Assembly: GCA_028279505.1 (NCBI GenBank)
Contig: JANQNP010000033.1
Location: 19,493-83,492 of the forward strand
Direction of reading: 5' to 3'
From: Dehalococcoidia bacterium
GTDB taxonomy: Bacteria; Chloroflexota; Dehalococcoidia; UBA2979
Length of the DNA stretch: 64,000 nt
Made by a program: the position numbers and the translations under genes
The notes under the pieces: model-generated
What the model was told of the DNA's origin: nothing
Databases searched by the model: none
Seen by the model: only the letters and a program-made list of their open reading frames with translations
Shown here: piece by piece, positions 27,987 to 38,600 of the stretch
Numbering within the stretch: position 1 is the first letter of the stretch
Layout of the letters: each line of letters starts with the position of its first letter

Positions 27987-28628
27987 TCAGACAGCGGGCT
28001 TGCGCACGACGGCGTACTGGTAGTGGAGCTCCCCAGGGGTGGGATCCTCCCAGGTGTCGAACCGCTCCAGCGTCCCGTAGCGCTCGAGGATTGCGCGCCA
28101 TCGCTGGTCGCTGCGCGAGCTGAAGAACCGTGGTGTCTCGATACCTCTATATAGCCGGTGCTGTTCCGAGTCGATGCCGCCCCACACGCCGATCGCGATC
28201 GGTGCCCCCGGTACGAGGACGCGCATCACCTCGGTCAGCGCCTCATTGATGCGGGTGTCGGGGACGTGGAGCAGCGTGCTCATCGACCATGCGGCGGGGA
28301 AGGCGCCGTCGTCGAACGGCAGATCGAAGAGCGAGGCCTGGCGGCAGTCGATGCCGGCATCGACGCAGCGGCGCACGTTCTCGGCCGAGAGATCGATTCC
28401 GGAGACGACCAGGCCATCGTCGCGAAACGGAATTGCGTCGCGACCGGTGCCGGCGCCGATCTCGATGACGGCGGTGCGGTCCTCGGAGCGGAGCAGCTCA
28501 ACGAACGCCGTGCGACGTGCCTCCCGCTCGGGGTCCGCGCCGAACTCCGCGCGGATCGGCGCTTGCTGGTCGTAGAACTCAGCCAGTTCCGCTTCGAGAT
28601 TGTCAGTGGTCACCGTGGTACCAGGCAC
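27987..28628 (-). CDS. SAM-dependent methyltransferase (class I)
   Basis: AVIEIGAGTGRDAIPFRDDGLVVSGIDLSAENVRRC. Confidence 0.93.
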   Translation of the reverse strand: MPGTTVTTDNLEAELAEFYDQQAPIRAEFGADPEREARRTAFVELLRSEDRTAVIEIGAGTGRDAIPFRDDGLVVSGIDLSAENVRRCVDAGIDCRQASLFDLPFDDGAFPAAWSMSTLLHVPDTRINEALTEVMRVLVPGAPIAIGVWGGIDSEQHRLYRGIETPRFFSSRSDQRWRAILERYGTLERFDTWEDPTPGELHYQYAVVRKPAV

Positions 28629-28999
28629 CTACAGTTCACTCGCGGGCGCCGGAGCACCGGCGAGGTACGCCGGACCAACGGATGGACCGCGATCTTAGGC
28701 TTGTTCCTGCTCAGTCGAACGGCGGTCCTTAGCCGTCGTTCCGGGCAGAGTCTGGTTGCGCGCTGATCTGCTGACCTGTCATGTGGCCGACCACGCTCCG
28801 CCGCTCGACCGCTGGTGCTGAGTACCGCATCCGTCGTCCTCTCGCCTGCCGCTTCCGTATGCGCTGATCGGAACGGTCCCGCACGGTACACCCAACGCTG
28901 CTCGATCGCACTCCGAGCTGCGGAGGTTGAGCCGGGAGGATGCGGGCGGGCTGCTGAACCCCCTAGCTGCCGTGGCCGTGTGCTGTCCGCGCGTGTGGG

Positions 29000-30097
29000 C
29001 TAGCCTGGTGGGACCAGCGGGCGGCCGCGCAAGTCCGGCAGCCAATGCTCCGCCAGTCCTCGGCTGATCGCGTCCGGGCGGTCGACTTCGCCGAGGTTGG
29101 CGAGCACGACGACGGTGAGCGCGTCATCGAGGAAGTGCGTCACGTTCGTGGCGAACCCAATGATCGAGCCGCTGTGCCCGACGACACGGCGGTCCGCATC
29201 GGCGAGGTGGAACATCCCGAGGCAGGCCTCGAAGCCGAGGACCTCGAGGTCGTTCCCCAGTCGTGAGGGCTGCGGTGTCCACATCGCCTCGAAGAGCGCG
29301 GGTGGCAACGGGCCTCTGCCCTGCATGGCCTGTGCGAGGCGCGCCATGTCCTCGATGGACGCGGTCAGCGAGCCCGCGGCCCAGGTGCCGGTGGGGCTGT
29401 AGTAGGGCGGGTGGCTCAGCGTCGTGCCGTCCCAGCGGTAGCCGCGGGCGCGCCCCGCGACTATCGCATGGGGATCGTGCGGCACCGCGGAGGTCATGCC
29501 CAGCGGGCCGGTGATCCGCTGGGCGACTGCCTCGTCGTAGGTCTGGCCGGTCGCCGCCTCGATGAGGCATCCGAGCAGGTAATAGCCGGTGTTGTCGTAG
29601 CTGCCGTAGTCGCCGGGCGTCCGGCGCAGCGGCTCGTCTCGCACCAGATCGAGGAGCTCCTGCCTCGATAGGTCGAGTCGCGTCGTTGCCCAATAGCCCT
29701 CCGCCTCGGTGTAGCTCGGCATGCCCGACGTGTGGGACAGCGCGTGCCGCGCAGTGACCGCGTCCCACGTAGCGTGGAACGGGCCAGCGGCTCCATCGAT
29801 CCGGCGCAAGAGCGACTCATCGAGGTCGACCGAGCCGTCCGCGACCAGCGCGTGCGCCGTTAGCGCGGTGAAGATCTTCGTGAGCGACGCGAGCTGAAAT
29901 GGCGTCTCAGGGGTGATCCGCGCGTTGAACTCCACGTCCGCCAACCCCAACGCCCCGAGGTAAGCGACCTCGCCCTCGGCAACGACGACCGCGGCGATCC
30001 CAGGGATGTGCAGCGCGGCGCGCTGTTCCTCCAGGTACTCGTCGAGCGTCGCGGGTGACGGGGTCACTGACATCGCCTCGACGTTAGCCGATCGCAC
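29000..30097 (-). CDS. Serine hydrolase, beta-lactamase-like
   Basis: FQLASLTKIFTALTAHALVADGSVDLDE; VVGHSGSIIGFATNV; likely start MSVTPS slightly downstream of the ORF start. Confidence 0.93.
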   Translation of the reverse strand: MRSANVEAMSVTPSPATLDEYLEEQRAALHIPGIAAVVVAEGEVAYLGALGLADVEFNARITPETPFQLASLTKIFTALTAHALVADGSVDLDESLLRRIDGAAGPFHATWDAVTARHALSHTSGMPSYTEAEGYWATTRLDLSRQELLDLVRDEPLRRTPGDYGSYDNTGYYLLGCLIEAATGQTYDEAVAQRITGPLGMTSAVPHDPHAIVAGRARGYRWDGTTLSHPPYYSPTGTWAAGSLTASIEDMARLAQAMQGRGPLPPALFEAMWTPQPSRLGNDLEVLGFEACLGMFHLADADRRVVGHSGSIIGFATNVTHFLDDALTVVVLANLGEVDRPDAISRGLAEHWLPDLRGRPLVPPG

Positions 30098-30235
30098 CGT
30101 CCGAACGAGCCTCCGAGGTTCGCCTGTTTCAGCGCAGCCAGCGTGGGGCGGAGGGCTCAGCGGCGCTTGCGGGGTGGATTAGCGATCGGGAGCGGACCAA
30201 CCTCGAAGGGTGGACAGCGAGGGTGGTGTGTCGCG

Positions 30236-33028
30236 ATGACGTTCGCCGGGTTCAGCGGGCTCTCCTTCGAAGACCAGATGCTCGAGTTCGAACGGCAGGC
30301 GTTGCGCGAGGCCCAGCAGCGTGAGGAGGACGAACAACGCGAGGCCGATCGCCTGGCGGCGATCGCCGCTGCTCGCGCACGGGAGGAGGCGGCGGCGCGG
30401 ATCGCCGCTCCCCAGGAGGCAGACCGGCTGGCGAAGATCGCAGCGGATCGACGTGCTGCTGAGCGAGCCGCGACCACGCAGGCCGCAGCGGACCGACGCG
30501 CCGCGGACATCGCCGCGGCGCGAGCCCGGGACGAGGCTGCAGATCGGATCGCCGCGTCGCTGGAAGCCAGAACGCCGGTTCGTACCCCGCGTCTGTCGGA
30601 GGTGCTGGGCGGTGCCGGGCCAAGTAATCCCCCGGTTCGTCCGCGAGTTGCGAGCGACCCTCCTCGAAGAGTCGCGGCGCGGACTCCAGGCGTCCCAGCG
30701 GCCAGCGCTGCACGTGCGGTGGGAGTCGGGTCACCGGGTGGCCTGGAGATCGCTGCGCTGGAGCTGGCGGATGGGGGCGAGCTCCGCGCGCAGAACGCGG
30801 CGCGACGGCGCGCCTTCGACGCCGTGCCCGATGGCTCTGAGACTCGAGCCGCGCTCGAATTGGCGGCCGCCGCTACCTCGCCGTCGCGCCTGACGGCCGA
30901 CGCGGAGGAGCGCCTCTTCGCGAGCGCGCTGGCGCAGGACGACGCGGCCGCCGTCGCCGGGCCGCCCTCGGTGCTCCGCCAGGTTCGGGAGGCGCTCCGC
31001 GAGGAAGATGAGCGCCTGCGCGAAGCGAAGGTGCGCGATATCGCCTCGACGGTGCCGCTTGGCCTCGAGTCGTTGGACGCCTTCCGCCTGGAGCGGGAAC
31101 TCGACGCGCACGAGGCTGCGATGCGGAGCGAGTTAGACGAGCCGGGTCACCCCGACGCGGTGCCACGCTCGGCGACCCGCCCTCCACTTCTCTCGTCAAG
31201 CGGTGAACCGGTCAGTGACTTCGAGGCGCATGCGTCGTTCGTCGAAGGACGCCGTCGCCACGACGACGCGGTCACCGCCATCCAGCGAGCGACGGGCGCC
31301 GCTCGTGCCGCGGATGTGGCGGACCGCCTCGAGGAGCAGTCGGCCCTCGATGCTGCATTCCGCCGCGAGATCCTCGGCGAAGTCGGCGGCGTCGACCTGA
31401 TCCGCGCGATGGACGCGGAGGCTGCCGTCCTCGAAGCGGCGCAGCAGCGGGAGATGCTCGCGGACCCGGGTGGCGCGGCGGTGCTCAGGGCACGTGAGCC
31501 GGAGCGCCGAGGGGATGTCAACATCGGCGAGAGCGCGGAGCCCGTTACTCCCACTCGCGACGATGAGGACGCCGAGACTGTCGCTGGCCTCCGGGTTCCG
31601 CGCGTCATTCGGCTTGGCGACGACGTGTTTCCGGTCGTTGTTGATCCGCGGCTTGCCAACCTGCAGCTCAAATTCTTCGCCAGTATCGCGACCGACGATG
31701 AGGTTGCCGAGATCGAGAGCCACCCGCTAGAAGCGCAACAGCAGACAGCAACTCTGGCTCAGCTGTTGCTCGGGAATCGCTTCACCGGTGGCGAGCCTAC
31801 ACCTCAACAGATTGCACAGGCGTTCGAAGTTGCGACCGGCGTGCCCGCGCCGCTACCTAGCGGAGGCATCCAAGCATTGCGGTTCGTGGGCGGGGTGGCC
31901 TCGATTCTGGATGCGTTCACGGGAATCCCGGTACGAGCAGCTGTCCGACACCCTGGAGACGTCTTCTCTCCCGAGGCTCTTGACGTCTACTGGGCGGCGG
32001 TGGAGGACCCCAGTACGGTTCAGCTCCGTGACTCGGGGCCCGCGCGCATCTTGCCAGATCAGGACTTGATCTTCGGGATCTCACCGCGGGATGCGGCCGG
32101 CGGCGTGCTGGACTCGACGCTCGCATTAGACAACCTCGCTGGTGGGGTTGGCTTGGTCCGAGGTGGTCTGAGAGCTCTTGATGACGCATTCATTGCAGCT
32201 TCGCTACGGGAAGCCGCTCCAGAGGCTGGATCTAGAAGCGCTTCCGCCGGCCATGACGTCGTTGGGATTCGGGCCGGTACTGGGGTACCAGATGGGTTCG
32301 ACGTGGCGCCGGGTCGCGTGCGAGCGCCTGACGTCACTTCCCCGGCACCGGTCCCGTCCATCGGTCGAGCCGAGATCCTAGGGCAGGCTGTTCGTTCGTC
32401 TGGCCGTGAGATCGGTCGTTCAGCAACCGAACACGCCTCGGCACTTGTGGCTGGCGTCGTCGACGATCTCACGCGTCCGCTCACCACGAGCGAGGCGCTG
32501 ATCAAGATGCTGCCCCGTGAGATGCAGCCGATCACCTCAGCAGTGGTCCGTGCGATGACGGCCGACTTCGCGGACTTTGCTGGCCGATTCCAGGAGCGTG
32601 CGGTGACGGAGTTCGTGGGCCTCGGCTTCGATGCAGCTCGGACTCTGACTACGCAGTTCCAGCGAGCATTGAGCCGACTCAGAGCCAGAGGAGTCGGTTC
32701 GGTGGGCGAGGCTATCGGTGAAGTTCAGGGCCAGATCGAGAAGGTGGTCCGAGAGTCACCTGCTGCCATCGAGGCGAGGCGTCAGATCGAAATCGAGATC
32801 TTTCTCCAAGGCCTGGAGGATCGAACCATGGCTCGGATGGCGGCCCAGGCGGGCGCCCGGCAGCTTGAGGACTCGGCCATCCGGCGAGTTGTGGATTTGT
32901 TCGAGGAGGGGCTCAGGACTTACCAGGACGCCTTTGGCTTTGAAGATGTCCTACTGGACATCTTGGCACGAGTCGAGACCGACGCCGACGAGCGGAGTGG
33001 GCGTCTCACCGCTCAAGCGGCCCACTAG
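30236..33028 (+). CDS. Large coiled-coil protein of unknown function (930 aa)
   Basis: Ala/Arg/Glu-rich N-terminal heptads, no recognised domain; long open frame starting MTFAGFSGLSFEDQMLEFERQAL. Confidence 0.7.
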   Translation: MTFAGFSGLSFEDQMLEFERQALREAQQREEDEQREADRLAAIAAARAREEAAARIAAPQEADRLAKIAADRRAAERAATTQAAADRRAADIAAARARDEAADRIAASLEARTPVRTPRLSEVLGGAGPSNPPVRPRVASDPPRRVAARTPGVPAASAARAVGVGSPGGLEIAALELADGGELRAQNAARRRAFDAVPDGSETRAALELAAAATSPSRLTADAEERLFASALAQDDAAAVAGPPSVLRQVREALREEDERLREAKVRDIASTVPLGLESLDAFRLERELDAHEAAMRSELDEPGHPDAVPRSATRPPLLSSSGEPVSDFEAHASFVEGRRRHDDAVTAIQRATGAARAADVADRLEEQSALDAAFRREILGEVGGVDLIRAMDAEAAVLEAAQQREMLADPGGAAVLRAREPERRGDVNIGESAEPVTPTRDDEDAETVAGLRVPRVIRLGDDVFPVVVDPRLANLQLKFFASIATDDEVAEIESHPLEAQQQTATLAQLLLGNRFTGGEPTPQQIAQAFEVATGVPAPLPSGGIQALRFVGGVASILDAFTGIPVRAAVRHPGDVFSPEALDVYWAAVEDPSTVQLRDSGPARILPDQDLIFGISPRDAAGGVLDSTLALDNLAGGVGLVRGGLRALDDAFIAASLREAAPEAGSRSASAGHDVVGIRAGTGVPDGFDVAPGRVRAPDVTSPAPVPSIGRAEILGQAVRSSGREIGRSATEHASALVAGVVDDLTRPLTTSEALIKMLPREMQPITSAVVRAMTADFADFAGRFQERAVTEFVGLGFDAARTLTTQFQRALSRLRARGVGSVGEAIGEVQGQIEKVVRESPAAIEARRQIEIEIFLQGLEDRTMARMAAQAGARQLEDSAIRRVVDLFEEGLRTYQDAFGFEDVLLDILARVETDADERSGRLTAQAAH

Positions 33029-33034
33029 CGCGGT

Positions 33035-33421
33035 CTATCGTTCTGGCTTCTCCGTCCCGTCGCGGCGCGAGTGGAGGTTGCGGGCAATATGGCGAGCTGG
33101 CGTGGCTAACACAGCTACGACTGCCTGAACCGACCGCGCAATCGCCTCGAATGCGATGAAGACAGCCCCGAACTCTCGACCGAGTGAGCTGCGATAGTGC
33201 TGCCGGTGGTACCACCCGCCCCAGGCGATCAGACACCACAAATAGACGAGAAGTAGGACCAGGATCGGCTCCCAGAGCGCGCCGGAGGTAAACGGGCGAT
33301 CTCCCTGGGCGAGGACTCGGACCTGGATGATCGCGAGGAATGCCAATGCGATCGTCGCGCAGGTAATCGAGGCTTGTGCCCAGTCCTCAAGCGACCGGAA
33401 CCAAGTCCAACAACGCCGCAT
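33035..33421 (-). CDS. Small membrane protein
   Basis: Two hydrophobic segments; ATG start; ends just after the convergent coiled-coil gene. Confidence 0.6.
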   Translation of the reverse strand: MRRCWTWFRSLEDWAQASITCATIALAFLAIIQVRVLAQGDRPFTSGALWEPILVLLLVYLWCLIAWGGWYHRQHYRSSLGREFGAVFIAFEAIARSVQAVVAVLATPARHIARNLHSRRDGTEKPER

Positions 33422-33775
33422 GTCGCAAGTCTAGCCACCACCCGTACCCGCTGCTTGAAGGGGCGCGGTCACCCTCGACGCTCCGCGAACCACGTCGCGA
33501 CCGTCCCCACAGAGCTAAGACGGCCGTTTGCGAGGCCGGGGCTTCTACCCGCTCACCACTAGGCGCCGGTGCCGCAGGTCTCGGACACCTCCGCGGATGC
33601 TCCCTCGAAATCTTCGCGACCGTCGTAGATCGGCATCGTTTCGGATCGTAGGTTGCGGCGCTGGTGACGGTGTCGTGTACAGAATCGGCGATGAGTCGGG
33701 ACGTTCGTCCCGCCTGCTCAGACGGGAGAGCGGATAGCATCGGCGGCCCAGCGATCGTGAGGAGGAGGCCGCACC

Positions 33776-35143
33776 GTGGCGAAGCAGTACAAGTACCAAC
33801 TCGAGGAATCGCAGATTCCGACGCAGTGGTACAACATCGCGGCCGACCTGCAGAACCCGCCGGCGCCGCCGCTGCACCCGGGGACCGGACAGCCCGTCGG
33901 TCCAGACGATCTGTCGCCGTTGTTCCCGATGGGCGTGATCCTGCAGGAGGTCTCGCAGGAGCGGTATATCGACATCCCGGCGCCGATTCGTGAGGCGTAC
34001 CAGAACTACCGCGCCACGCCGCTCTATCGTGCGCACCGGCTCGAGGCCGAGCTTGGGACGCCGGCGCACATCTACTACAAGTACGAGGGCGTCAGCCCCG
34101 TTGGCTCGCACAAGGTGAACACGGCGATCGCGCAGGCGTACTACAACGCCGAGGAAGGCGTGAAGCGCATCACCACCGAGACCGGAGCTGGTCAGTGGGG
34201 CACCGCACTCGGCTATGCCTGCCAGCTCTTCGGCATTGAGCTGAAGGTGTACATGGTGCGGGTTTCATTCGAGCAGAAGCCGTATCGCAAGGCGATGATG
34301 AACGTGTACGGAGCCGACGTCGTCGCGAGCCCGACCGACTCCACGGAGGCGGGACGCAAGATCCTCGCTGAGATGCCGGACACCACCGGATCGCTGGGGA
34401 TCGCGATCTCCGAGGCGGTCGAGGACGCGGCGACGCGTGACGACACGAAATACTCGCTTGGGTCGGTGCTGAACCATGTGCTGCTGCATCAGACGGTGAT
34501 CGGCGAGGAGGCTCGTCTCCAGATGGAGATGGCGGGCGAAACGCCGGACGTGGTGATCGGCTGCGTCGGCGGCGGATCGAACTACGCCGGGCTTGCGTTC
34601 CCGTTCATGCGCGAGCGGCTGGCGGGCACTTCCTCGATGCGGTTCGTGGCGGCCGAACCGGCCTCGTGCCCGACGCTGACGAAGGGCAGCTACGCCTACG
34701 ATTTCGGGGACACGGTGGGCCTGACGCCGCTGATGAAGATGGACACGCTGGGCCACGACTTCGTGCCGCCGGCGATTCACGCAGGCGGCCTCCGCTATCA
34801 CGGCATGGCACCGCTGATCAGCCAGCTCCACGAGGAGGGCCACATCGACGCGGTCGCCCACGGGCAGGTCGGGGTATTCGAGGGCGCGGTGCAGTTCTCG
34901 CGCGCCGAGGGCATCCTCCCGGCACCAGAGTCGGCGCACGCGGTTCGTTCGGCGATCGACGAGGCGCTCAAGGCGAAGGAAGCAGGCGAGGAGCGGGTGA
35001 TCCTGTTCAACCTGTCCGGCCACGGGTTCCTGGATCTCGGAAGCTACGAGCGCTACTTCGCGGGCGAGCTGGAGGACTACGAGTACCCGGCCGACCGGAT
35101 CGAGGAGGCGCTGAAGGGCCTCCCAGTCGTCGCCACCGCCTAG
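33776..35143 (+). CDS. Tryptophan synthase beta-like protein (TrpB2 type), PLP-dependent
   Basis: [13 protein letters not shown] (PLP Lys), [35 protein letters not shown]. Confidence 0.95.
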   Translation: MAKQYKYQLEESQIPTQWYNIAADLQNPPAPPLHPGTGQPVGPDDLSPLFPMGVILQEVSQERYIDIPAPIREAYQNYRATPLYRAHRLEAELGTPAHIYYKYEGVSPVGSHKVNTAIAQAYYNAEEGVKRITTETGAGQWGTALGYACQLFGIELKVYMVRVSFEQKPYRKAMMNVYGADVVASPTDSTEAGRKILAEMPDTTGSLGIAISEAVEDAATRDDTKYSLGSVLNHVLLHQTVIGEEARLQMEMAGETPDVVIGCVGGGSNYAGLAFPFMRERLAGTSSMRFVAAEPASCPTLTKGSYAYDFGDTVGLTPLMKMDTLGHDFVPPAIHAGGLRYHGMAPLISQLHEEGHIDAVAHGQVGVFEGAVQFSRAEGILPAPESAHAVRSAIDEALKAKEAGEERVILFNLSGHGFLDLGSYERYFAGELEDYEYPADRIEEALKGLPVVATA

Positions 35144-35415
35144 GGCGCGTTCCGCACCTCGATGACGCTTCGCGCCTGGCGGCGGCGTCCTGGTCTTGGA
35201 GGCTTCGCCGCTACGGGGTTCGCGCTGGAGTGAGTTCCTCGATCAAGAGTCCTCGGTCAGGGCGACCGCGGGGTTCGAGGTGTGATCCAACCCGAACGGG
35301 GACGTTTGGCCTGCGCGTTGCGGGCCGTCGTCACCTCGTACGTGGTGAGGGTGGTGGGAACCTTCTGGCGGGCGGCGTCGTTTGGCTGACAGACCGCCCC
35401 TGGAAAGGGTTCGTT

Positions 35416-36771
35416 ATGCCTGCCCATCGAAGTCTCGCCTGGGGCGGTCTCACGCTCCTCTTGCTCGGACTCGCCGTCGTCGCCGGTTGCAATGGCGACG
35501 ACGAGCCTGATCCCGATCCGACCGGCACAGCGGAGCCGTCGCCAACCGGTACGGCCCCGGCGATGACGGACATCGCCCTCGTGATGAGCGACGTGGCGCG
35601 GAGCGACGTCGATCCGGCCGGCGTGGCGTCCGCGGGCGAGTTGACTAACGCGTTCGCGCTCGATCTCTACGCGGCGCTGAGCGAGGGCAACGACGACAAC
35701 CTCGTGTTCTCGCCGTACAGCGCTGCGGTCGCGTTGGCGATGACGCGCGAGGGCGCGCGGGGTCAGACGGCGACGGAGATGGACGCCGTGCTGCACGCGG
35801 ACCTCGCTGGTGGTGATCTTGCAGCGGTGTTCAATGCCCTCGAGCAGTCGCTTGCGGCGATCCCGGGCGAGTATCCGCAGGGCGAGGACACCGTCGAGCT
35901 GGAGCTGGCGACGGCGAACCAGCTCTTCGGCCAGTCCGGGTTCGGCTTCGACGAGGCGTTCCTTGGCCGGCTCGCCGCCGAGTACGGGGCTGGGATGCGC
36001 CTCGTTGACTACGAGAACGAGCCTGAGCCGGCTCGACAGCTGATCAACGAGTGGGTCGGCGAGCAGACGCGCGACCGCATTCCCGAGCTGATCCCGCAGG
36101 GCGTGATCGACGAGCTGACCCGCCTCGTGCTGACGAACGCGATCTACCTCAAGGCACCGTGGCTGCTCCCGTTCGAGGAGGCGGCCACCTCGGATGACGC
36201 GTTCACGCGGCTCGATGGCAGCGAGGTCACCGCGCCGTTCATGCGCCAGCAAGCGTCGTTCGGATACGCGGCTGGTGATGGCTACAGCCTCGTCGAGCTG
36301 CCGTACGTCGGTGGTCAGCTCTCGATGCTGGTGCTCGTCCCCGACGAGGGTCGGTTCGCGGAGGTCGAGGCCGGCCTTGACGCGGCCGGTGTTGCGGCGC
36401 TCCGCGACTCACTCGTCGGCGGCGAGGTGGTGCTGGCGCTGCCCCGCTTCGAGTTCCGCACGCAGTCGGGGCTGAAGCCGGTGCTCGCCGACCTCGGGAT
36501 GCCGACCGCGTTCACGGGGGACGCCGACTTCAGCGGCATCACCTCGGAAGCGGAGCTCTTGATCCAGGACGTGCTCCACGAGGCGTTCATCTCGGTCGAC
36601 GAGGAGGGCACGGAGGCGGCAGCCGCGACCGCGGTAGTCGTTGGCCTGACCTCGGCGCCGGCCGAGCCGGTGGAGCTGACGGTGGACCGTCCGTTCTTGT
36701 TCCTCATCCAGGAACGCGAGACCGGCGCGACGCTGTTCATGGGACGGGTGATGGATCCGACCGCGGAATAG
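35416..36771 (+). CDS. Serpin family protein, predicted lipoprotein
   Basis: Lipobox LAVVAGC; NLVFSPYSAAVALAMTREGARGQTATEM; reactive loop VDEEGTEAAAATAVVVGLTSAP; DRPFLFLIQERETGATLFMGRVMDP. Confidence 0.95.
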   Translation: MPAHRSLAWGGLTLLLLGLAVVAGCNGDDEPDPDPTGTAEPSPTGTAPAMTDIALVMSDVARSDVDPAGVASAGELTNAFALDLYAALSEGNDDNLVFSPYSAAVALAMTREGARGQTATEMDAVLHADLAGGDLAAVFNALEQSLAAIPGEYPQGEDTVELELATANQLFGQSGFGFDEAFLGRLAAEYGAGMRLVDYENEPEPARQLINEWVGEQTRDRIPELIPQGVIDELTRLVLTNAIYLKAPWLLPFEEAATSDDAFTRLDGSEVTAPFMRQQASFGYAAGDGYSLVELPYVGGQLSMLVLVPDEGRFAEVEAGLDAAGVAALRDSLVGGEVVLALPRFEFRTQSGLKPVLADLGMPTAFTGDADFSGITSEAELLIQDVLHEAFISVDEEGTEAAAATAVVVGLTSAPAEPVELTVDRPFLFLIQERETGATLFMGRVMDPTAE

Positions 36772-37051
36772 ACTTCGGTCGGTACGCGGCGACCGCAATC
36801 TTTAGGTCGCTTAGCTGGCCTTCATCGATCGGCCCGGCGGCGGTGAGGCGGGCTGCGTTCAGTTCCACCTCGAGGCGACGACCAGCCTCCGTGATGATGA
36901 CGACGAACCCATCGAGGTAGCCCGATTCGCGCCCGCGAACGGTGGTCTGTTCGAACTCGTCGCCGAGTGGGAAGGGCTCGTCGGCCAGCTCAGGGCGGAT
37001 GCCGGTTTGCGTCCTCGAATCGATCGGTGATTGGGGTCGAGTTCGATTCAT
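36737..37051 (-). CDS. Hypothetical protein
   Basis: Open frame LADEPFPLGDEFEQTTVRGRESGYLDGFVVIITEAGRRLEVELNAARL; slightly overlaps serpin 3' end. Confidence 0.45.
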   Translation of the reverse strand: MNRTRPQSPIDSRTQTGIRPELADEPFPLGDEFEQTTVRGRESGYLDGFVVIITEAGRRLEVELNAARLTAAGPIDEGQLSDLKIAVAAYRPKSIPRSDPSPVP

Positions 37052-37347
37052 CCGCAGCCGTCGGACAAGGCCAGCGCCGCCTCCTCTGAGGCCTCGGAGC
37101 TGCCGCAGGCGATCGCGACCACCGCGAGCGTCGTGGCGATGATGACGGCTGCTCGCCGAAGGTCACCGGATTTCCTCTCGTCCCGCTGCGATCGTACGGG
37201 CGACGTTTGACTTGGTTCCCCGGGCGGTTGACGGACTCGCACCCCGCTTCGGACGGCCACCCGCGCGTGTATGGTGCTGCCCAAAGCGCACCGGACCGGG
37301 GCGTGGTGGGCTGGGGTGTGGGGCGTGTGTTGGGAGGCAGAGCAGTT

Positions 37348-38547
37348 GTGACCGGACCGTTGGACGGCGTGCGAGTGATCGAGGTGGCGAACTGGCTCGC
37401 CGCGCCGGGCACCGCCGTGATGATGGCGGACATGGGCGCGGATGTCGTGAAGGTGGAGCCGCCGACCGGCGACTTCTACCGAGGGCACCTCGCGTCCCAA
37501 CGCGGCGAGGGGCGCAACTACAACTTCGAGTTCGAGAACCGCGGGAAGCGTTCGATCAGCCTCGACCTGACGCAGCCGGACGCGTCAGAGGTGGTGAAGC
37601 GGCTCTGTGAGAACGCCGACGTGCTGATCACCAACTTGATCCGTGACCGTGTTGATCGCTTCGGTCTCGGCTACGAGGAGTTACGAGTCCGCAACCCACG
37701 CCTGGTCTATGCCTCGATCACCGGTTACGGCGCACGCGGGCCGGAGGCGGACAAGCCGGGGTTTGATGCGTCATCGTTCTGGGCGCGGTCGGGGATCATG
37801 GGGATGGTCGGCAAGCCCGAAGACCCGCCCACGGTCAACCGCGGCGGGCAAGGTGATCACACGACTACCCTGGCTGCGCTGGCCGCCATCCTCGCGGCGC
37901 TGCGACAGCGCGATCAGACGGGCGAAGCCCAGTTCGTCGACGTCGCGCTGCAACGCGCCGGGGTGTGGACGCTGGCTGGGGATATTCAGCAGCAGCTTGG
38001 CGGGATGCCGGCGCGGCCGCCGTTGGATCGGACCACCCAGGGCATCGTCACCTGGAACCCGTACCGGACGCGCGACGATCGCTGGCTGATGCTGGTGATG
38101 GTGAACCCCGAGCGGTACTGGAATCGATTCGCGCGTTGTCTTGAACGCGAAGATCTCGTCGACGACAAGCGTTACATGACCGCGGATGCCCTGTATGCAC
38201 ACGGTGCCGCGTTGGTCCCGGAACTCGACGCGATCTTCGCGACTCGGGACCTCGCCGAGTGGGCCGAGCGGCTGGATGAGCACGAGCTGCTGTGGGCGGC
38301 CGTCTCGAGCGTCCCCGAGGTGATCGCGGATCCGCAGCTCAACGAGTACGACGCGTTCCCGACCGTCACCGCGCCCGATGGCGATCAGTACCGGGTGATC
38401 GGTGTCCCGTTCGAGATTGCCGGTGCCGACGTCCGCCCGCGTGGTCCCGCGCCGGCGATCGGACAGCACACGGCCGAGGTGCTGAGCGATCACGGATTCA
38501 GCGATGAGGAAGTAGCGACACTCGCCGCGAACCGTGTCTTTGGCTGA
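37348..38547 (+). CDS. CoA-transferase family III
   Basis: VTGPLDGVRVIEVANWLAAPGTAVMMADMGADVVKVEPPTGDFYRG... Confidence 0.95.
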   Translation: MTGPLDGVRVIEVANWLAAPGTAVMMADMGADVVKVEPPTGDFYRGHLASQRGEGRNYNFEFENRGKRSISLDLTQPDASEVVKRLCENADVLITNLIRDRVDRFGLGYEELRVRNPRLVYASITGYGARGPEADKPGFDASSFWARSGIMGMVGKPEDPPTVNRGGQGDHTTTLAALAAILAALRQRDQTGEAQFVDVALQRAGVWTLAGDIQQQLGGMPARPPLDRTTQGIVTWNPYRTRDDRWLMLVMVNPERYWNRFARCLEREDLVDDKRYMTADALYAHGAALVPELDAIFATRDLAEWAERLDEHELLWAAVSSVPEVIADPQLNEYDAFPTVTAPDGDQYRVIGVPFEIAGADVRPRGPAPAIGQHTAEVLSDHGFSDEEVATLAANRVFG

Positions 38548-38600
38548 CCGACGAGGGTGACGGGAGACGGAACGTAGGCGAAGCAGGCAGGAGCCAACCG

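Noticed and set aside
33500-33600. tRNA-like sequence on the minus strand (GGTGAGCGGGTAGAAGC plus anticodon-like arm CGGCCTCGCAAACGGCCG)
   Set aside because: No T-arm/GGTTCGAAT and acceptor ends do not pair; at most a degenerate remnant.
33697-33712. CGGGACGTTCGTCCCG palindrome upstream of the TrpB2-like gene, possible Trp attenuator
   Set aside because: Short stem, no leader peptide with Trp codons or U-tract identified.
35335-35400. T-box-like GAGGGTGGTGGGAACC upstream of the serpin
   Set aside because: Does not match the T-box core spacing, no specifier stem seen, and the downstream gene is not amino-acid related.
34666-35415. Extended N-terminus of ORF 34666..36771 making a fusion upstream of the serpin
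   Set aside because: Extension is the out-of-frame shadow of the TrpB2-like gene; a signal peptide begins at ATG 35416.
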